Numbered from the stretch's first letter, positions 21,994-36,292 are shown. The stretch: 64,000 nucleotides of DNA from Pinus tabuliformis (GCA_031772625.1 CM062816.1:632307269-632371268), one strand, 5' to 3'. A program made the numbers and translations. The notes: generated from the sequence alone by a model not told the origin.

Positions 21994-22164
21994 AATGCTT
22001 TGCACATTTTCTGTGCCACTTCCAAAAATTATTTCCCCATATGCACCTAATCCATCTCGAATAAATCCTGAAGCAGCCCCATAAAATGCATTATTGAATG
22101 GATTTGGTGCTGTGTTCGATGGTGGTCTCTGCATGCCAGGCTGTCCTCCGAGGTCTTCATACAT
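21994..22164 (-). pseudogene. YIF1-family first coding exon fragment, unit 2
   Basis: Encodes the same 57 residues as 4047-4217, with the same acceptor and donor. The rest of YIF1 is missing. Confidence 0.82.
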
Positions 22165-22809
22165 GACTTTGGGTACCTGTAACAATCAACCAGGTAGAAT
22201 AAAGTTAAAAAAACCACGTTACAACCCATAGTTGAAAACTGTCCTCAAATAGAGATGAGATAGCCAGAACTCCACTTCTATGGAGAAAATACAGAGTAGA
22301 ATTGGATCTGACTCCTTTTGATAACTGCCTAGCTGGAAAAAATTCCATGGTTTACTTTATTGGTAAATTTCAGTTTATAAATGTTAGAATGAGGAAACAT
22401 GTATGCATACATGTAGAGGATAAGAGGAAGTTATGCACATTACATCAAATTCATTATTGAATGGATTTGGTGTTGTGTTCGATGGTGGTCTCTGCATGCT
22501 AGGCTGTCCTCCGAGGTCTTCATACATGACTTTGGGTACCTGTAACAATCAACCAGGTAGAATAAAGTTAAAAAAACCACGTTACAACCCATAGTTGAAA
22601 ACTGTCCTCAAATAGAGATGAGATAGCCAGAACTCCACTTCTATGGAGAAAATACAGAGTAGAATTGGATCTGACTCCTTTTCATAACTGGCTAGCTGGA
22701 AAATATTCCATGGTTTACTTTATTGGTAAATTTCAGTTTATAAATGTTAAAATGAGGAAACATGTATGCATACATGTAGAGGTTAAGAGGAAGTTATGCA
22801 CATTACATA
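22086..22809. repeat. 363-bp tandem duplication of the YIF1 exon flank, unit 2
   Basis: Same duplication as 4139-4862, so it predates the amplification of the 18-kb unit. Confidence 0.85.
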
Positions 22810-25068
22810 ATGTACTCTTTCTTCTCCTTGTGATGGATTTTTGTCGCGTCTGTTTATTTTTTTTTATTATTAGTGATAAAAATTGTCATTGCCCATTGCT
22901 AAATCATAGAACAGTCTTCTGCTCTTTCTTCTCTCTGTTGTTCCATTGTTCCAATGATGTGCATTTTTTTTTATCATTATAAGGAATTTATATCTTACTA
23001 TTTTGCTTCATGTATATCTTATATCTCACCTACTCTTTCTTATAATTGTAAGGAAGTTATTTCTTACCATAATTTATACCAATCTCTTGTTTCGCTTCTT
23101 CTATCATATTTTGTTGTACTTGATTGTTATTAGGAGAGGCACAAGTCGTGATAGGGAGGAAGCTATGCACATGTAATTTTCCAAGGGACTTTCTGGTGCT
23201 TAAAAATTAAATTGCCACATATCTCCGCTGGTTTGTCATGAGCGTATTAGCTGTTAATTTGTCAATGTTTAGTTTCATGGCACTTTTAATGAGAATTATC
23301 GAGTAGACAATTTTGCATCAAGTACCCTTCTCTTCTTTCAAGAAACAAATATGTAGCTTCACCCAACCAGCTTTATACATACATGCACACACAGCTAGAA
23401 CAGGTATAATGATGCTGGTTCCCTAGCTAGGATCAACTCCACTGCATTACTGGCATGTACATAATTAACGTTTAACTCATCATTGCTACCGAATTATACC
23501 TAAATTTATTGCTAGGTCAACTGATCCCATGCAAATGCCAATATTATCCCTTGTTGGGTAAGCCATGTGCAACACCATTGGCGTATCACTGCTACCTATG
23601 GAGTTCATGATTGCGTTCAAAATAGGTATATGATGCCAGCCTCCCTAAAGTGAATATGGTAAAGTGTCAACATACAGAGTTTACCTCTGAAATTTGGAAG
23701 GCAGGGACTGTAACACCTGCTGTGTCAGCCCTATTGTTAAGCACTCACCCCTAAATTCCTCTGTGGTGAACACGTCTCCCACATGAACATCTGCTGGTTT
23801 CCAAGGAGAACACAGTCCGTAGTAGGGGCAAGTTCTCATGATCTATCTATTTATTGGGCTGAGGCTCCTCCCTATTTCTCTTCAACATATGTCATTCTAC
23901 TCTGAATTTTGCATGTGTGGTGCGTAAGAAACTGACATACTAACAATACCAGTAGACAAAACATGGTGTGAGCACACAATTTTAGAGCAAATTTTGATTG
24001 TGCACACCTAAGGATAGGTAGGAGGTGAGGTAATTCAAATCCCTTCCTTTCAGGTCATGAAATTACATGGGTTAGTAAGGCTAAAATTATATTGAAACTG
24101 CCCACATTCTTTCCCCTTTCACATCATACTCCATTTCCCTCTTTTTAACTTTGTACAAAAAGAAAATGGGAATTGAATTACTCCTCTTTTCCAGATCGCT
24201 GCATTTAGGTGGGTTGGTCAGGCTGCAAATAAATAGAAACTGCCCATGATAGTCCGCAATCGGGCCACTGTTATGTGACTGATGGAATCTGATTGTTGCT
24301 ATGGTCTGGCCGCTGTTTTCAGGGTCATGTTTCTCACAAGAGGGAGGAGCCAGATAGCTCTTATTACAAACATGAGCTTGGCCCCAGAAAGTCCTTCTAT
24401 ATGCCTGGGCTGAAGGAATTTGTGAACTTTCACACTCAATAGCTATACATGGTGTTTGAATAGTGTGTTCACTATATGCAATGCCTGCTATTCAACATCC
24501 CTAAAATGTGGAGAAATGCACAAGCACAGTGAGTACACCCGAATATAGCATATTAAAGAAAAAAAATTGTGCATTGTTCACAGGATACTTATTATTACAA
24601 AGCCATATGGAGTCCAGTCAGCCTTTTAGAAGGGTCTGCAAAGGATAAATTAAGTGAGTGAAATACATGGCAAATGCCTCGATTGAACCACATCTCTTAA
24701 TGTGTAGGATCAGTATTATGATTGGCTGAGAAATGTTCCTATTTCATTGATGTTTTGCCGGTAATGTAAGACTACAAGCATTTTTGAGCCGCTTGAGGTG
24801 CTTCTAAATTCCAACAATATGTAGCTTGTCCCTGAATCAAATAACAAGCATTTTGTTAACGTGGATTACCTTGGGTGGTTAATATCAGAGGTTATTCTCC
24901 TCCCCGTGTAGGTTGTGCCCTTATTATTGTTTCACCATCAACAGTTAGCCTTCTTAGATTAGATTCCGCATTCATGTCACATCTTCTTTGACTAGAATTC
25001 TGTATTGTGGTGAAATTGATGAATTGCAGGTACTCCTATCACGGGAAAAAGAAACCTATTGTTCTATT
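22810..25068. other. Intergenic region before RPA1, unit 2
   Basis: Counterpart of 4863-7121. Holds the unrecognised minus-strand coding-like stretch at about 23486-23646. No confident gene. Confidence 0.4.
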
Positions 25069-26974
25069 ATGGAGACAACCTTGACACCGAATGCCATTCC
25101 TCTATTGCTGAATGGTTGCACCGAGATTCAACCACTACTTCAGATAATCGATGTAGGTTCCGTTACCTCATTGAAAACAACATCCTCGCACTTCCACATA
25201 ACTCTATCTGATGGAAAACATCAACATAAGACTTTGCTACCATCCGCATATGGCCCACAAGTTGTCTCTAGAGACATCCAAATTGGCTCAATAATTCTGC
25301 TCAAAAAAGCAGCTTGCACAGTGCTGCAAAACTCCTTGTAAGGCCCACCATTTGAAATCACCCTCTTTTACTTTTTCCCGCCTAGCCGTTTTTTGCATCA
25401 AAAGAAGGAAAATGGAATCTTTATTAATTCATTTCTTACTTGTTTACATAAGGTCCATCCGAGTCGTTGAGCTTGAAGTTGCGCAGCACTCAGCAGCGTT
25501 GATGAAGGACACATCGACGCTGCAACATGCACAGGCGGGTTCAGCCAAAATTACCTCTTCGTCAGCTGAAGATACCTTGCCCTCTGTAGTTACTCCACCA
25601 ACTACGGCAACAACTCCAACAATTCCATTCACGGCACTCAACCCTTACCGAAAATATTGGTCTATCCAAGGTAGAGCATCTGCAAAGACATCATTGAAGG
25701 CATACAACAATGTGCGAGGCTCAGGAAAAGTTTTCGGATTTGACCTTATCAACCGTGATAAGGAAGAGATCCACCTTTCTGCATTTGCTGAACTGGCCGA
25801 ATCTCTTTACAATCTAATTCAGGTTGGGCAACTATACATTGTATCAAATGGCACAGTAAGAGAAGCAAATCCAAACTACAACCACCTCAAGAACAAATGG
25901 GAGATTTACTTGTCTGCTACTTCCACTATCAATCCATGTCCTACAGATGATCCAATGTTTCCCTACCAGAGCTTTCACTTCAAGAATATTGCTGAAGTAA
26001 AAAGTGCAACTCCAAATACAAATGTGGATGTCATCGGTGTTGTTACCTCCACGTCACCTACATCAACAATTCGACGAAAAGATGGAAGTGAAACATTAAG
26101 GAAAACACTCATACTAAAGGAAAAGTCGAGTTTTAGCATTGATGTAACATTATGGGGAGACCACTGTGACTATATAGGACAACATCTTTCTGAATTCTAC
26201 TCTTTCGACAACCCACCAATTCTTGCAATCAAAGGAGGCCGCGTGTCTGAATTTAATGGCACCACAATAGGGACGATACCAACGAGCACTCTCACAATAA
26301 ATCCACAGGTTGAAGAAACTCAGCAATTACATGCATGGTTCCGTGAAACCGGCTATAACTCTTCTTCTCCATCTTTGAGTAGAAACTATGGTGTTGCTTC
26401 GAGACGTGCCCTGCCACGAAAGACGCTTCATGAAATTGCTGGCATGCAACCCTCTGATAAAGCAATCTGGGTTTCAGTTCGAGCAACAATTACTGCTCTT
26501 CATATGGATGACTTCTACTTTCTAGCATGTCCACTAGATTTCAATGGAAAACAATGCATGAAGAAGGTTGTGGAGCATCCTAACAATCTTTGGCATTGTA
26601 CAAAATGTAACGGTGACTTCCTAAAATGTGACAATCGTTACAAACTTAAAATTGAGCTACATGACCACACCGGGAATCTACAGAACGTCACAGTTTTCAA
26701 TGATGCAGGGAACGAGCTCATGGGCATCACGGCAAAAGACCTGTTCCTACTTTCTATCGAACCAACTGATCTACAGGAAATTTGTGGCCGGATTTCAGGG
26801 CACCGCTTCCAGCTAACACTTTCCATTAAAACAGATTACTTCAACAGTGTTCAACGCTTGCAACCAATACTGATCAATTCAGAAGAAATTCAATATGCCT
26901 CTGCAAGCAAGGAAGCACTCACCGACATTCAAGCACTGTCCGCTTCAAAACGAACTATTGTTCGCCGCCTTTGA
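25069..26974 (+). CDS. RPA1: Replication protein A 70-kDa subunit (RPA1), unit 2
   Basis: Exons 25069-25337 and 25453-26974, with intron borders as in unit 1 and a 596-residue open frame with all four OB folds and the zinc-ribbon cysteines. It is the most divergent copy at protein level: relative to unit 3 it carries His327 for Asp right after the DBD-B tryptophan loop (WGDHCDY), Glu377 for Gln, Val504 for Ile in DBD-C, and Ile537 for Asn. It shares Lys122, Gln380 and Asn392 with unit 3. No stop or frameshift, so it is potentially functional. Whether His327 affects single-strand binding is unknown. Confidence 0.92.
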
Positions 26975-27059
26975 ACTTCTTCTTAGGGCTTCATCTACCA
27001 CGCCTGTTTGTACATAAACAAACATTTCCACACATCTAACTGTCTCATCTTTGTAAATT

Positions 27060-28091
27060 ACGCTATTGTAGCGGCTACAACCACCCTCCAAAATTTTGCC
27101 TATGCTTTGTTTCGGAGCCTCCCTACTAAATTCCTAGAAGCTTCCAAGAGAATTGGATCACATGATACTGCCGAGACAAGCATTAGGGATTCAATTGAAA
27201 AGGTGTCAATGAACTTGTCGGTCTATGCAGACACACAGTTGTTCATAGAGAAGGACATGAAGATAACATGGTAGGAAATTAAGGATATCTTCGCAAGCAG
27301 CTTCAAGGAAGATCTAGAAGATCGGCAGGTCTATGTCAACATCCACAAGTCAGACTTATATAATGTTGCATGCAGGTACCCCTCCTTCCCATGTGCGGAC
27401 ATCATTCACTAGATTGTCTCACACACCAATCTCGAGACGATGACATTGAATATTGCCAATGGAACACAACTTGCTACCTTTAGGATAGAAAACTACCATC
27501 ATATGTATCACTTACCACAACCGGTGAACCGCATGGATGAAGTTTTCTATACCCCCAATAACAATGTGAACACTAGAGACATCATGAAGTATTGGGTGAA
27601 AGAGTCTTCGAATTTCAGGTCAACACCCAATCAAGTTTACAAGACTAAGTCACTCAGAAAGGCCTACCAGCTCTTTATCATCTTTGCATGCTGCTTGTAT
27701 GGTCAATAGAGCACAAAGACTATTGGGGCTAGTGGTTGTCAATGGTGTATGTATGGATGGAACTTTCACTTAATAATATAACTGACCCATCACATTTTCA
27801 TGCATATGTCATTATTGTAGTTGGACTATTCTGGTTGCTTTAGCAATGTATATTTTTTAACTTACGCATTTGTGTATGAACTATTTTGTATGCAATTGTA
27901 TGAATCATGTTAAAGGAGTGTTGTTGGATTAACCTGCCACTTTGTTTTGTGGACTATTCCACTTCCAGCTTGTCATGTCATTCCACTCGTGTGTTTCTTT
28001 CAAGTTGTGTACTATTAGAGGCTTCTAAGGGACACACTTCCTTTTTCCCTCTATGTGTTAGAACCCCCCATCCATCCCACTTGACTCACTA
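27060..28091 (+). pseudogene. Decayed ORF segment A, unit 2
   Basis: Counterpart of 9113-10143 with the same in-frame TAG codons, plus a third after ACCLYGQ where unit 1 has TGG. Confidence 0.6.
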
Positions 28092-28102
28092 TACAAAATC
28101 TG

Positions 28103-28380
28103 GACATATATAGAATATGACTTATTTATATGTGCGGCCTCTGTATATTCACATATATATGGAAGTGTGCATATATGGAAGATGGTCTCCATATATGCAC
28201 AACCTCTATATATGCACATAATAAAGGAAACATGCACATAGAGAAGATGGTTTCCATATATGCACAACTTCTATATATGCACATAGATATGGAAACCATC
28301 TCTCGTATATGCATGCTTCCATATCTATGTGCATATACAAAATATGGCTTCCATATATGTGCATATTATGTATATGTACA

Positions 28381-28443
<63 letters not shown>

Positions 28444-29508
28444 AAGAGTGAATATACAGAAGATAGCTTCTGTATATGCACAACTTATGTATATACACAT
28501 ATATATGGAAACGTTCATTTATGGAATACACCTTCTGTTTATTCGCAACTTTTGTATATGCACAACTTTATATTTTGACATAGATATGGAACCATGCATA
28601 TACGGAAGATGACTTCCATATCTATGTGCATATACAGAAGTTTCACATATACGAAAGCAATATTTCATATATGCATAATTCCATATCTATGTTATAGAAG
28701 ATACACATATACCGAAGGCATATACTGAAGTTGTGCATATACGGAAGCTATCTTCCGTATATGCATGCTTCCATATATATGTACAAAATTTGTACATATA
28801 CATAAGGTGACTTCTTTATATGTGTGGCTTATATATATGCAAATATGTATGGAAGTGTGCATACATGGAAGATGGCCTCCATGTATGCACGACCTCTATA
28901 TATGCACAACATAGATGACCTCCATACCTATGTGCATATAAGAAAGTTATGCATATACGAAAGCCATATTCTATATATAATTGCTTCCATATCTATGTGC
29001 ATATATAGAGGCTGTGCATATATGAAGACCATATTCCATATATGCACACTTCCATACATATATGCTTATACAAAAGCCACACATATAAAAAAGGCATATT
29101 ATGTATGTGTGCAAACTTTGTATACACACACACACATATGGAAGCATGCATCTATGAAAGATAGCTTCCTTAGATATAGTATATGGCTTATGCATATATT
29201 TATCTTCTATAACATAGATGTGGAAGTGTGCATATATGAAAGATTACTTCCGTATATGTAAAACTTATATATATGCACATATATATGGAATTCATCTTCC
29301 GTACATGCATGCTTCCATATCTATGTGGATGTTTAGAAGTTGTGCATATACGGAAGCCATGTTTTATAAATGCACACTTCCATATTTATATATATGTGCT
29401 TATATACATAAGGCAGCTTCTATATATGCACAATTTCATTATATGGCTTTTTTATATGTGAATATTCTATAACATAGGTCTGCAAGTGTGCATATACAGA
29501 AGATGGCA
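28103..29508. repeat. Palindromic AT-rich satellite, unit 2
   Basis: Same CATATATGGAAG/CTTCCATATATG satellite as unit 1. The internal (CATA)n(TA)n tract has expanded to about 28377-28440, which accounts for much of the length difference between units. It opens longer spurious frames on both strands (28130-28612 plus, 28206-28481 minus). Confidence 0.85.
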
Positions 29509-29959
29509 ACCAAAGGTGATGACACATGACACTCATTTTTTGCACTTTTAGTGTAACAAACTTGGTTAAAAATTCATGTAAAAATATATAAGACCATGGT
29601 CATGGGACACGTATTCCAAGGTGAATAGTCAGAAAAATATCCTAGTGGGTGTTCAATTTGTTTATTATAGCTAAGGAAATTGTCAAAGGAAATGGCAAAG
29701 GCTTTGGAAAGGAAAAATGACATTTTTGGCACTTTTATTTATGAAAATAATGGAAATTAGGAGAAAATGAAGGTGAAAGGTCACAGGTTGCATGTGAGGA
29801 GGAAAATGAAGGAAAATAATGGAAATTGAAGAAAATAGAGGCCTCATTGATAAATAGGCTTCTAAGGATCTGTTGGCAAGCTTTTTCTCAAGCTTTTGAC
29901 AGGTTTTGGTGGAGCTCTATTCTATTCTCTCTCTCTCTCTCTCTCTCTCATACCCTTGG
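29509..29959. other. Spacer with (TC)n microsatellite, unit 2
   Basis: Counterpart of 11534-11984, with the (TC)n tract at about 29925-29949. No gene seen. Confidence 0.6.
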
Positions 29960-31043
29960 ACGCTATTGTAGCGGCTACAACCACCCTCCAAAATTTTGCC
30001 TATGCTTCGTTTTGGAGCCTCCCTACTAAATTCCTAGCAGCTTCCAAGAGCACTGGATCAAAGGATACTGTCGAGAGAAGCATTGGGGATGCAGTTGAAA
30101 AGGTGTCAATGAACTTGTCAGTCTATGCAGACACACAGTTGTTCATACAGAAGGACATGAAGATAACATGGTAGGAAATTAAGGATATCTTCGCAGGCAG
30201 CTTCAAGGAAGATCTAGAAGATCGGTAGGTCTATGTCAACATCCACAAGTCAGACTTATATAATGTTGCATGCAGGTACCCCTCCTTCCCATGTACGGAC
30301 ATCATTCACTAGATTGTCTCACACACCAATCTTGAGACGATGACATTGAATATTGCCAGTGGAACACAACTTGCTACCTAATCTTGAGACAATGACATTG
30401 AATATTGCCAGTGGAACACAACTGGCTACATTTAGGATGGAAAAATACCATCAAATGTATCACTTACCATAACTGGTGAACCGCATGGATGCACTTTTGT
30501 ATACCCCCAACAACAATGTGAACACTAGAGACATCATGAAGTATTGGGTGAAAGAGTCTTCGAATTTCAGGTCGACACCCAATCATGTTTACAAGACTAA
30601 GCCACTCAGAAAGGCCTACCAGCTCTTTATCATCTTTGCATGCTGCTTGTACGGTCAATAGAGCACAGAGACTATTGGGGCTAGTGGTTGTCAATGGTGT
30701 ATGTATGGATGGAACTTTCACTTAATAATATAACTGACCCATCACATTTTCATGCATATGTCGTTATTGTAGTTGGACTATTCTGGTTGCTTTAGGAATG
30801 TATATTTTTTAACTTACGCATTTGTGTATGAACTATTTTATATGCAATTGTATGAATCATGTTAAAGGAGTGTTGTTGGATTAACCCGACACTTTGTTTT
30901 GTGGATTATTCCACTTCCATCTTGTCATGTCATTCCACTCATGTGTTTCTTTCAGGTTGTGTACTATTACAGACTTATAAGGGACACACTTCCTTTTTCC
31001 CTCTATGTGTTAGAACCCCCCATGCATCTCACTTGACTCACTA
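29960..31043 (+). pseudogene. Decayed ORF segment B, unit 2
   Basis: Counterpart of 11985-13069 with the same 52-bp internal duplication. It lacks the two extra stops of units 1 and 3: the KYWVKESS codons are intact at about 30541-30560. So it keeps a less decayed state. Confidence 0.6.
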
Positions 31044-32008
31044 CAAGGTCACACACTTTCTTCCAACCAAAGCTATCATACTTACCTCTACACACTACCG
31101 TGGTCAAGGCACTACATTACCATCCATTGCTAGGACTCCTACTCCAAACAATTTTAGGTCTAGTTCGGACTTATTACAAGGGAGATCCCCTTGATATGTT
31201 GGTGGGTCCAACACCGTCAACATACACTTAAGAGTTTTCTTGGAGCACTCTTGATGTGGCAGTGACATGAAATACATGACATGGCAAGGGAACCAAGTGG
31301 AAAGTTTTGATTGGTTCTCAAAGTTTCCACATGACAATGTCTGAAGTCTCAGGACTCGCGCTGAGATTTGTTTTGTAGGATTTTTTTATTTTAATTTTCT
31401 CAACTAGGACTATACCAGGCCATGCAAGATTCCTATGGTGTAAGGGATGTAGGTAGCATGCACATGAGATTGAAGCCATGATCTGAATTCATAAAAAAAT
31501 AAAAATTGGTTGACATTCCAAAAATGGTCTTGATTTTGTGCGTAATAGGTTATTTGGTTATTTGGGCCTTCGAGTATAAAGAAAGCTAGTGTATTAAAGT
31601 TTAAGCTTGGATATAAATATAAATTAATAGGTGAACTACCTATTAAGGTTATTCTCCCTGCACTTGGTCATATGGATTCCATTAAAGCCCCTAGAACTGA
31701 AGTGCTATATGAAAGTGCATATAGGAAATTCAAATTTTTAAAAAAGAATTTGTTTTTGTATTTTATGAAAAGATGCTAATGTTTTTGACACTTCATTTAA
31801 CTAACTCATTCACCGATGACAAGTGGTGGGCATGCATGGCCTCACTTTGCATGAGATGCTATTTATAGAGTACCCATAAAAATTTGAAGTATTAGGAGAA
31901 AAAAATATGACAATAAGATTTTATAGATATTTTCCTATATGCGCTTCCATATCTACATGTGTGGATTTTAGATATGCATGTTGTTATATTTGTGTGCAAT
32001 TACAAAAG
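31044..32008. other. Noncoding flank after segment B, unit 2
   Basis: Counterpart of 13070-14032. No gene seen. Confidence 0.5.
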
Positions 32009-32752
32009 ATTGAGTGAAATATTCATAGGGCTTTGGGAATATTCCTTTATTCTAGATCATTCTAGAAGATTCCCACCTCTTATCCTCTCCTATGAGCTCG
32101 GATTTGGATAGGGAATTAATAAAACAATCTCCTACCCTCTCATCCCTTCCTCCATGGAAACTAAATCCCAAATTCAAAATCCATTCAATGCCCAATTTAT
32201 GACAAAACCACCTCCATTTCCCTATAAATTGAGAACTCATCATACTGATCAGGGGCTAGACATTGAGAATTTGTAAGGAGATACTATTGGTGTGAGGTTT
32301 GAGATTGTAAGGAAGTATTGTTATGCTGTCAGAGTGTTGTGATTTTGGTGTGATGAAGGATGGAACTCAAGCTGGATGAGTGACATGGGATCAAACTTCT
32401 TGGTTGTAATTCTTCCTTCTACTTAATAAAGTTGTTTACACCTTTTCCCGTATTCTTGTATTTATGCATGATGATTATATGTGTAAATGCTTTAGATTCC
32501 ATTTTCCTATCGTAGATAGATCTCTTGCTTTGATTGGTTTTTGTCCTCTGTTTATGATTGCAGGTAATTATCAAGCGGATACAGTTCGAGAAGGAGCGAC
32601 GAGAGCTATTCAAAGGAGACAAATGGAAGAGAAAGATACCAAGTAGGTCTCTCATATAGAAAAAGGTTAAACTCTTTAAACCTGTTGTTCTAGGTGTAGC
32701 TACCCTCCTAGCGAAATTGTATTTATCCGTAGATGAAAAATTCCACATAACA
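32009..32752 (+). mobile_element. Gypsy-like LTR, junction 2
   Basis: Essentially identical to 14033-14776, with TATA at 32223-32229, AATAAA at 32425-32430, a CATAACA end and the following TATTGGCGACTCT primer-site-like sequence. Confidence 0.55.
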
Positions 32753-34206
32753 TATTGGCGACTCTATTTTGGAATGAACATCATTCCGGGTAGTTTATCC
32801 TCATCATAATACACCCTAGTAGACTTTACTTGCTATCATTGATCTTATTTAACTCTTTTTGAAGTGTTTTTGGTAAAAAAAAAGTGAGGTTAGATGTCGT
32901 TTGATTGGCCTCTCTGGCACCAGCATGGGCTTGGTGAGGGGAGTGTGCTCTACAGGGCACGCTTGGCTTAGAGATAGTGCTTTGCAATGCAGTTACTCCC
33001 ACTTTGACCTGCAGTGATCCTCCTTAACCTTAAAATCCCATCTTTGGCTTCGATTTTTCCAAATTTTCTTCTGAAGTTGTTTGTTTAAAGATCAATGTTT
33101 TCTATGGTTTTGAAATCAACTTATATCTCTTCTCCTAGCCCTACTTTGACCTTGATTGTTTAGTGTTTCTTAATATTTTTTTTTATCATTATCAATTCAT
33201 TATCAAATTTAGTTTATAGTCGATTAGTCTTTTCTGAAAAGAAAGTTTCATAAAGTCTTCATTTCTTTCAAAAAGTAACTGTTGTAAAGTCTTCGTTCTT
33301 GCAAAAATATTGATTGATTGTATGTGCATTAGTTTCCCTTTGTTCATATAAACACTAAAGGGACTAAAAAGAAAAACTTGCAATTTTCATATTGTAGTTT
33401 GTGAATGGTTGATAGGAATAGTTAGGGAAATTTCATTAGGTGTGCTCTTTGCTCTTTGTCAAAGATCTGATTGCTCTATCCCTATTAGCTAAGGTTTTCA
33501 TTGTTCAAATTGAATGAAAAGAATGCTTATCATATGAATTTCATTCTAGGAATTACAAACATACATCACGTGTTGAACCTTGAAAGGAAAATTCTTAAGA
33601 ACATCAACTTAAAAGTCATCTCAATTAACCTAATGGAGCATTGTAACTTAATGCATAACATTTAGAGGTCTAGGCTAGAGATGTGTTCCTACGTCGTTAA
33701 ACATAGCAGCTATCACTAACTTGTCTGTGATACATTCCAAGTGTGATACCTCATTCCTTGTACGTAAGTATATCGTAGCTTGTCCATGTACCTTCGGGTA
33801 TATAGGGCAGTGTTACAGTATGTAAAGTATAAAGGAATGCTCTCATTGTACGGTTTCACATTAGATAGAGATAACACGGATTGGGCCTCCACGTACTTTC
33901 GGGTATATACGGGAGCACTACATTAGGTTTCTATACATCCTTAGGTAACCAAGTCGACCACCTTTTACACCGTGATAAACCGAACACAACATTTGGGGAT
34001 ATTGTGTGCATGTATGTTAAGTCCTTGGTTTATTGAGGCATTATATTGCAATTCATAGTTTCCTGGTAATCATTTTGCCTAGATTATCCTTTTTTTGTTT
34101 TGTTATGTTATTTTGATTAAAATAAAATTAATTAACCATGAATAACATCATCCATGCTCACTCCTTATTTGATCTTAGTTTGAGACATATGGTTACAACT
34201 CCTTAG
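32753..34206 (+). mobile_element. Retroelement leader/internal region, junction 2
   Basis: Counterpart of 14777-16230. No domain recognised. Confidence 0.4.
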
Positions 34207-34208
34207 TT

Positions 34209-34966
34209 GATCTTAGGTTGAGACATATGGTGACAACTCCGGAGTCCACTGATCTAGGAATTCCTTCTAATGGGAATCGTAGTCCTTTTCCTCCTTTCGA
34301 ATATATTGGTTATCATTATATGGCTGCATTGTCCCTTCCTGGATTTACCATTGGCTTACGAGTATGGTTGTTTTCAACCTACTTTGTTCAAAATGTCATG
34401 ATTTCTATGCAATAGAGTACTCCTCCAACTGGATAAAATCAACCTTTGGTTGACTCTTTGCCTTCTTCGTCGGTTGTTTCTTCCTCCCCTTCTTCCTCTT
34501 CTCCTGGTGAAATTATTGACACTAGTAACCTGGTGGCTAAGAAGAAGAAGAAAGGGAAGAAGGAAAAGAAGAAAAAAATTCAGCAGGGGGCAACCAAGGA
34601 ACTATTTCTTTGAATGCAGTTTCTGATGAGAAATCGTCGGATAAGCCTCAAAAAGTTCGATATCCATGCAAAATTTGTACGGGAGACCATCTTCTTTGAA
34701 ATTCTCCTGATATTCCTTAGACCTTAGACGAATGGTCTTCTCATTCACATTGTCCTGTTTCATCAACTTCTAGAGATCATGCTGGTGACACACCATCAAC
34801 TAGTGGTGGTAAAGTTTACGGAAAGAAGGGTAAAGTTAAGTTTCCCTGTAGGTTAGGGAATCATCCCATTCACCATTGTCCCTATCTGGATGAAGCCAAA
34901 ATGTGTTGGATAACCATCCTACTTCTCCACAACAACTTTCAACTGGTTACAAGAGACTCTCCCTTA
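34209..34966 (+). pseudogene. Retroelement gag remnant, junction 2
   Basis: Same decayed double zinc knuckle and lysine-rich tract as at 16233-16990, with the same stops. The disabling mutations therefore came before the tandem duplication. Confidence 0.6.
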
Positions 34967-35271
34967 ATCCTTCACTAGTTGATAAAGTTAGTGACCCAAA
35001 TCAACCGTTGGTCAAACCCACTCTATATGAATGTGAATCCCGTGAGTCTATACCTGACCAATCATAGGTCGAGGAAATATTTGACACTTTCTCATAGTCG
35101 CAATAGCTCAAGCTTTCTGCACCACACTGGCCACATACAAGCTCCGTGTTCTAACAACGGCTCTTGTAAACAGAAACCCAACCACGGTCAAGATTCAATA
35201 GCTCTCTCCTCCTTTCGTGGCTGGAACAAGAAAATCACATTTGACTGTATCTTCTCCACGCAGCAGCTTTA

Positions 35272-35428
35272 GTCAATTCGCCCTTCACCAGAGCCTTCAC
35301 CTCTTAAATGGGCTTCCACAACAAACTGGGTCGCACCACACTATACTTCGTCAATTCACCCTTCACCAGAGCCTTCACCTCTTAAATGGGCTTCCACAAC
35401 AAACTCGGTCTCACTGCACTATACTTCG
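35272..35428. repeat. 78-bp tandem duplication, junction 2
   Basis: Counterpart of 17296-17452. Confidence 0.85.
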
Positions 35429-35917
35429 GTCCACGACTCTCCAACACCGAGGCTCTCTAATCAACGCCAATAGCAGGGCTCACTACCCACAACTATTCTT
35501 TAAGCCACACTAGATCCTTCACGATCGCTCTCTCCACCAGCAACACGTTGTTCTTTGTTCACACAGAAGACACAACGGAAATCCTCAGCTCTGTCCTCTC
35601 AACAACACTGTAGCCCACACAGGTGAGCTCTTCGTCAAACAGTTTTCACAACACACATCACCAAACCAGTCTTCACAGCTTAATGTCCTCCACCACTCTG
35701 GACAGGGGCGCGCCTACCTCGTTACGGTTTACAAAGCATAGCAGTGTCTCCAACAAAGCGTCGACCAATTACATAGGGCTTACACTACACCACTTGGCTT
35801 ACAGATAAACTCAGCTCACAGCCAGCGTTCTCCTCCGTCTCACTTGCCGAAACACACAGCCGCACTCAGCACTCCTCAGCGGCAGCGGCGCTCACACTCT
35901 TAATGCCGAAACCCTCG
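35429..35917 (-). mobile_element. Copia-like leader region, junction 2
   Basis: Counterpart of 17453-17941. No polymerase domain. Confidence 0.4.
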
Positions 35918-35929
35918 GCTCTGATACCA
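35918..35929 (-). other. Initiator-tRNA-Met primer-binding site, junction 2
   Basis: TGGTATCAGAGC on the minus strand, followed on the plus side by TGTTAAGATC. Same as 17942-17953. Confidence 0.85.
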
Positions 35930-36292
35930 TGTTAAGATCAAAGGAGCACAACATATTAACACAACACAGAAACACAAGAATTAGAACTGAACAACTTGCT
36001 TCATTCACAGATTAAACAAGTATATATACAAGCTGGGGAAGTTTCGGGAAATGGGTTCAGTTGGTGGCTTCCTAGAGAAGCTTCCCTGTTTTCAACGGTT
36101 TCTAGAATCAGCATTAAATCGCTGTTGAGCATTTGTGGCAGGTAGTTGGAATTAATTAGTTTCTTCCAACAGGTACTTCTTGCGTTTTACTGTTTGGTTT
36201 TCCGTGCTGGATCTGCTGATTAATATTATTGATAGTCTTTTCTGGATCACCTTGTGTTGTGGCAAGGGCTAACGAGCCATATATTGTGTATT
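35930..36292 (-). mobile_element. Copia-like LTR piece, junction 2/unit 3
   Basis: Counterpart of 7-369, with one visible change (ctagagaagc for ctggagaagc near 36072). Confidence 0.55.

Larger units (their letters stand above)
17948..35923. repeat. Tandem ~18-kb unit, copy 2
   Basis: This copy is 17976 bp against 17947 bp for copy 1. The size difference comes mostly from microsatellite and satellite growth at 28377-28440 and other small indels. Gene order and orientation match copy 1. It carries private changes in the KUP fragment and in RPA1, and its decayed segment B lacks two stop codons that copies 1 and 3 share. Confidence 0.95.
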
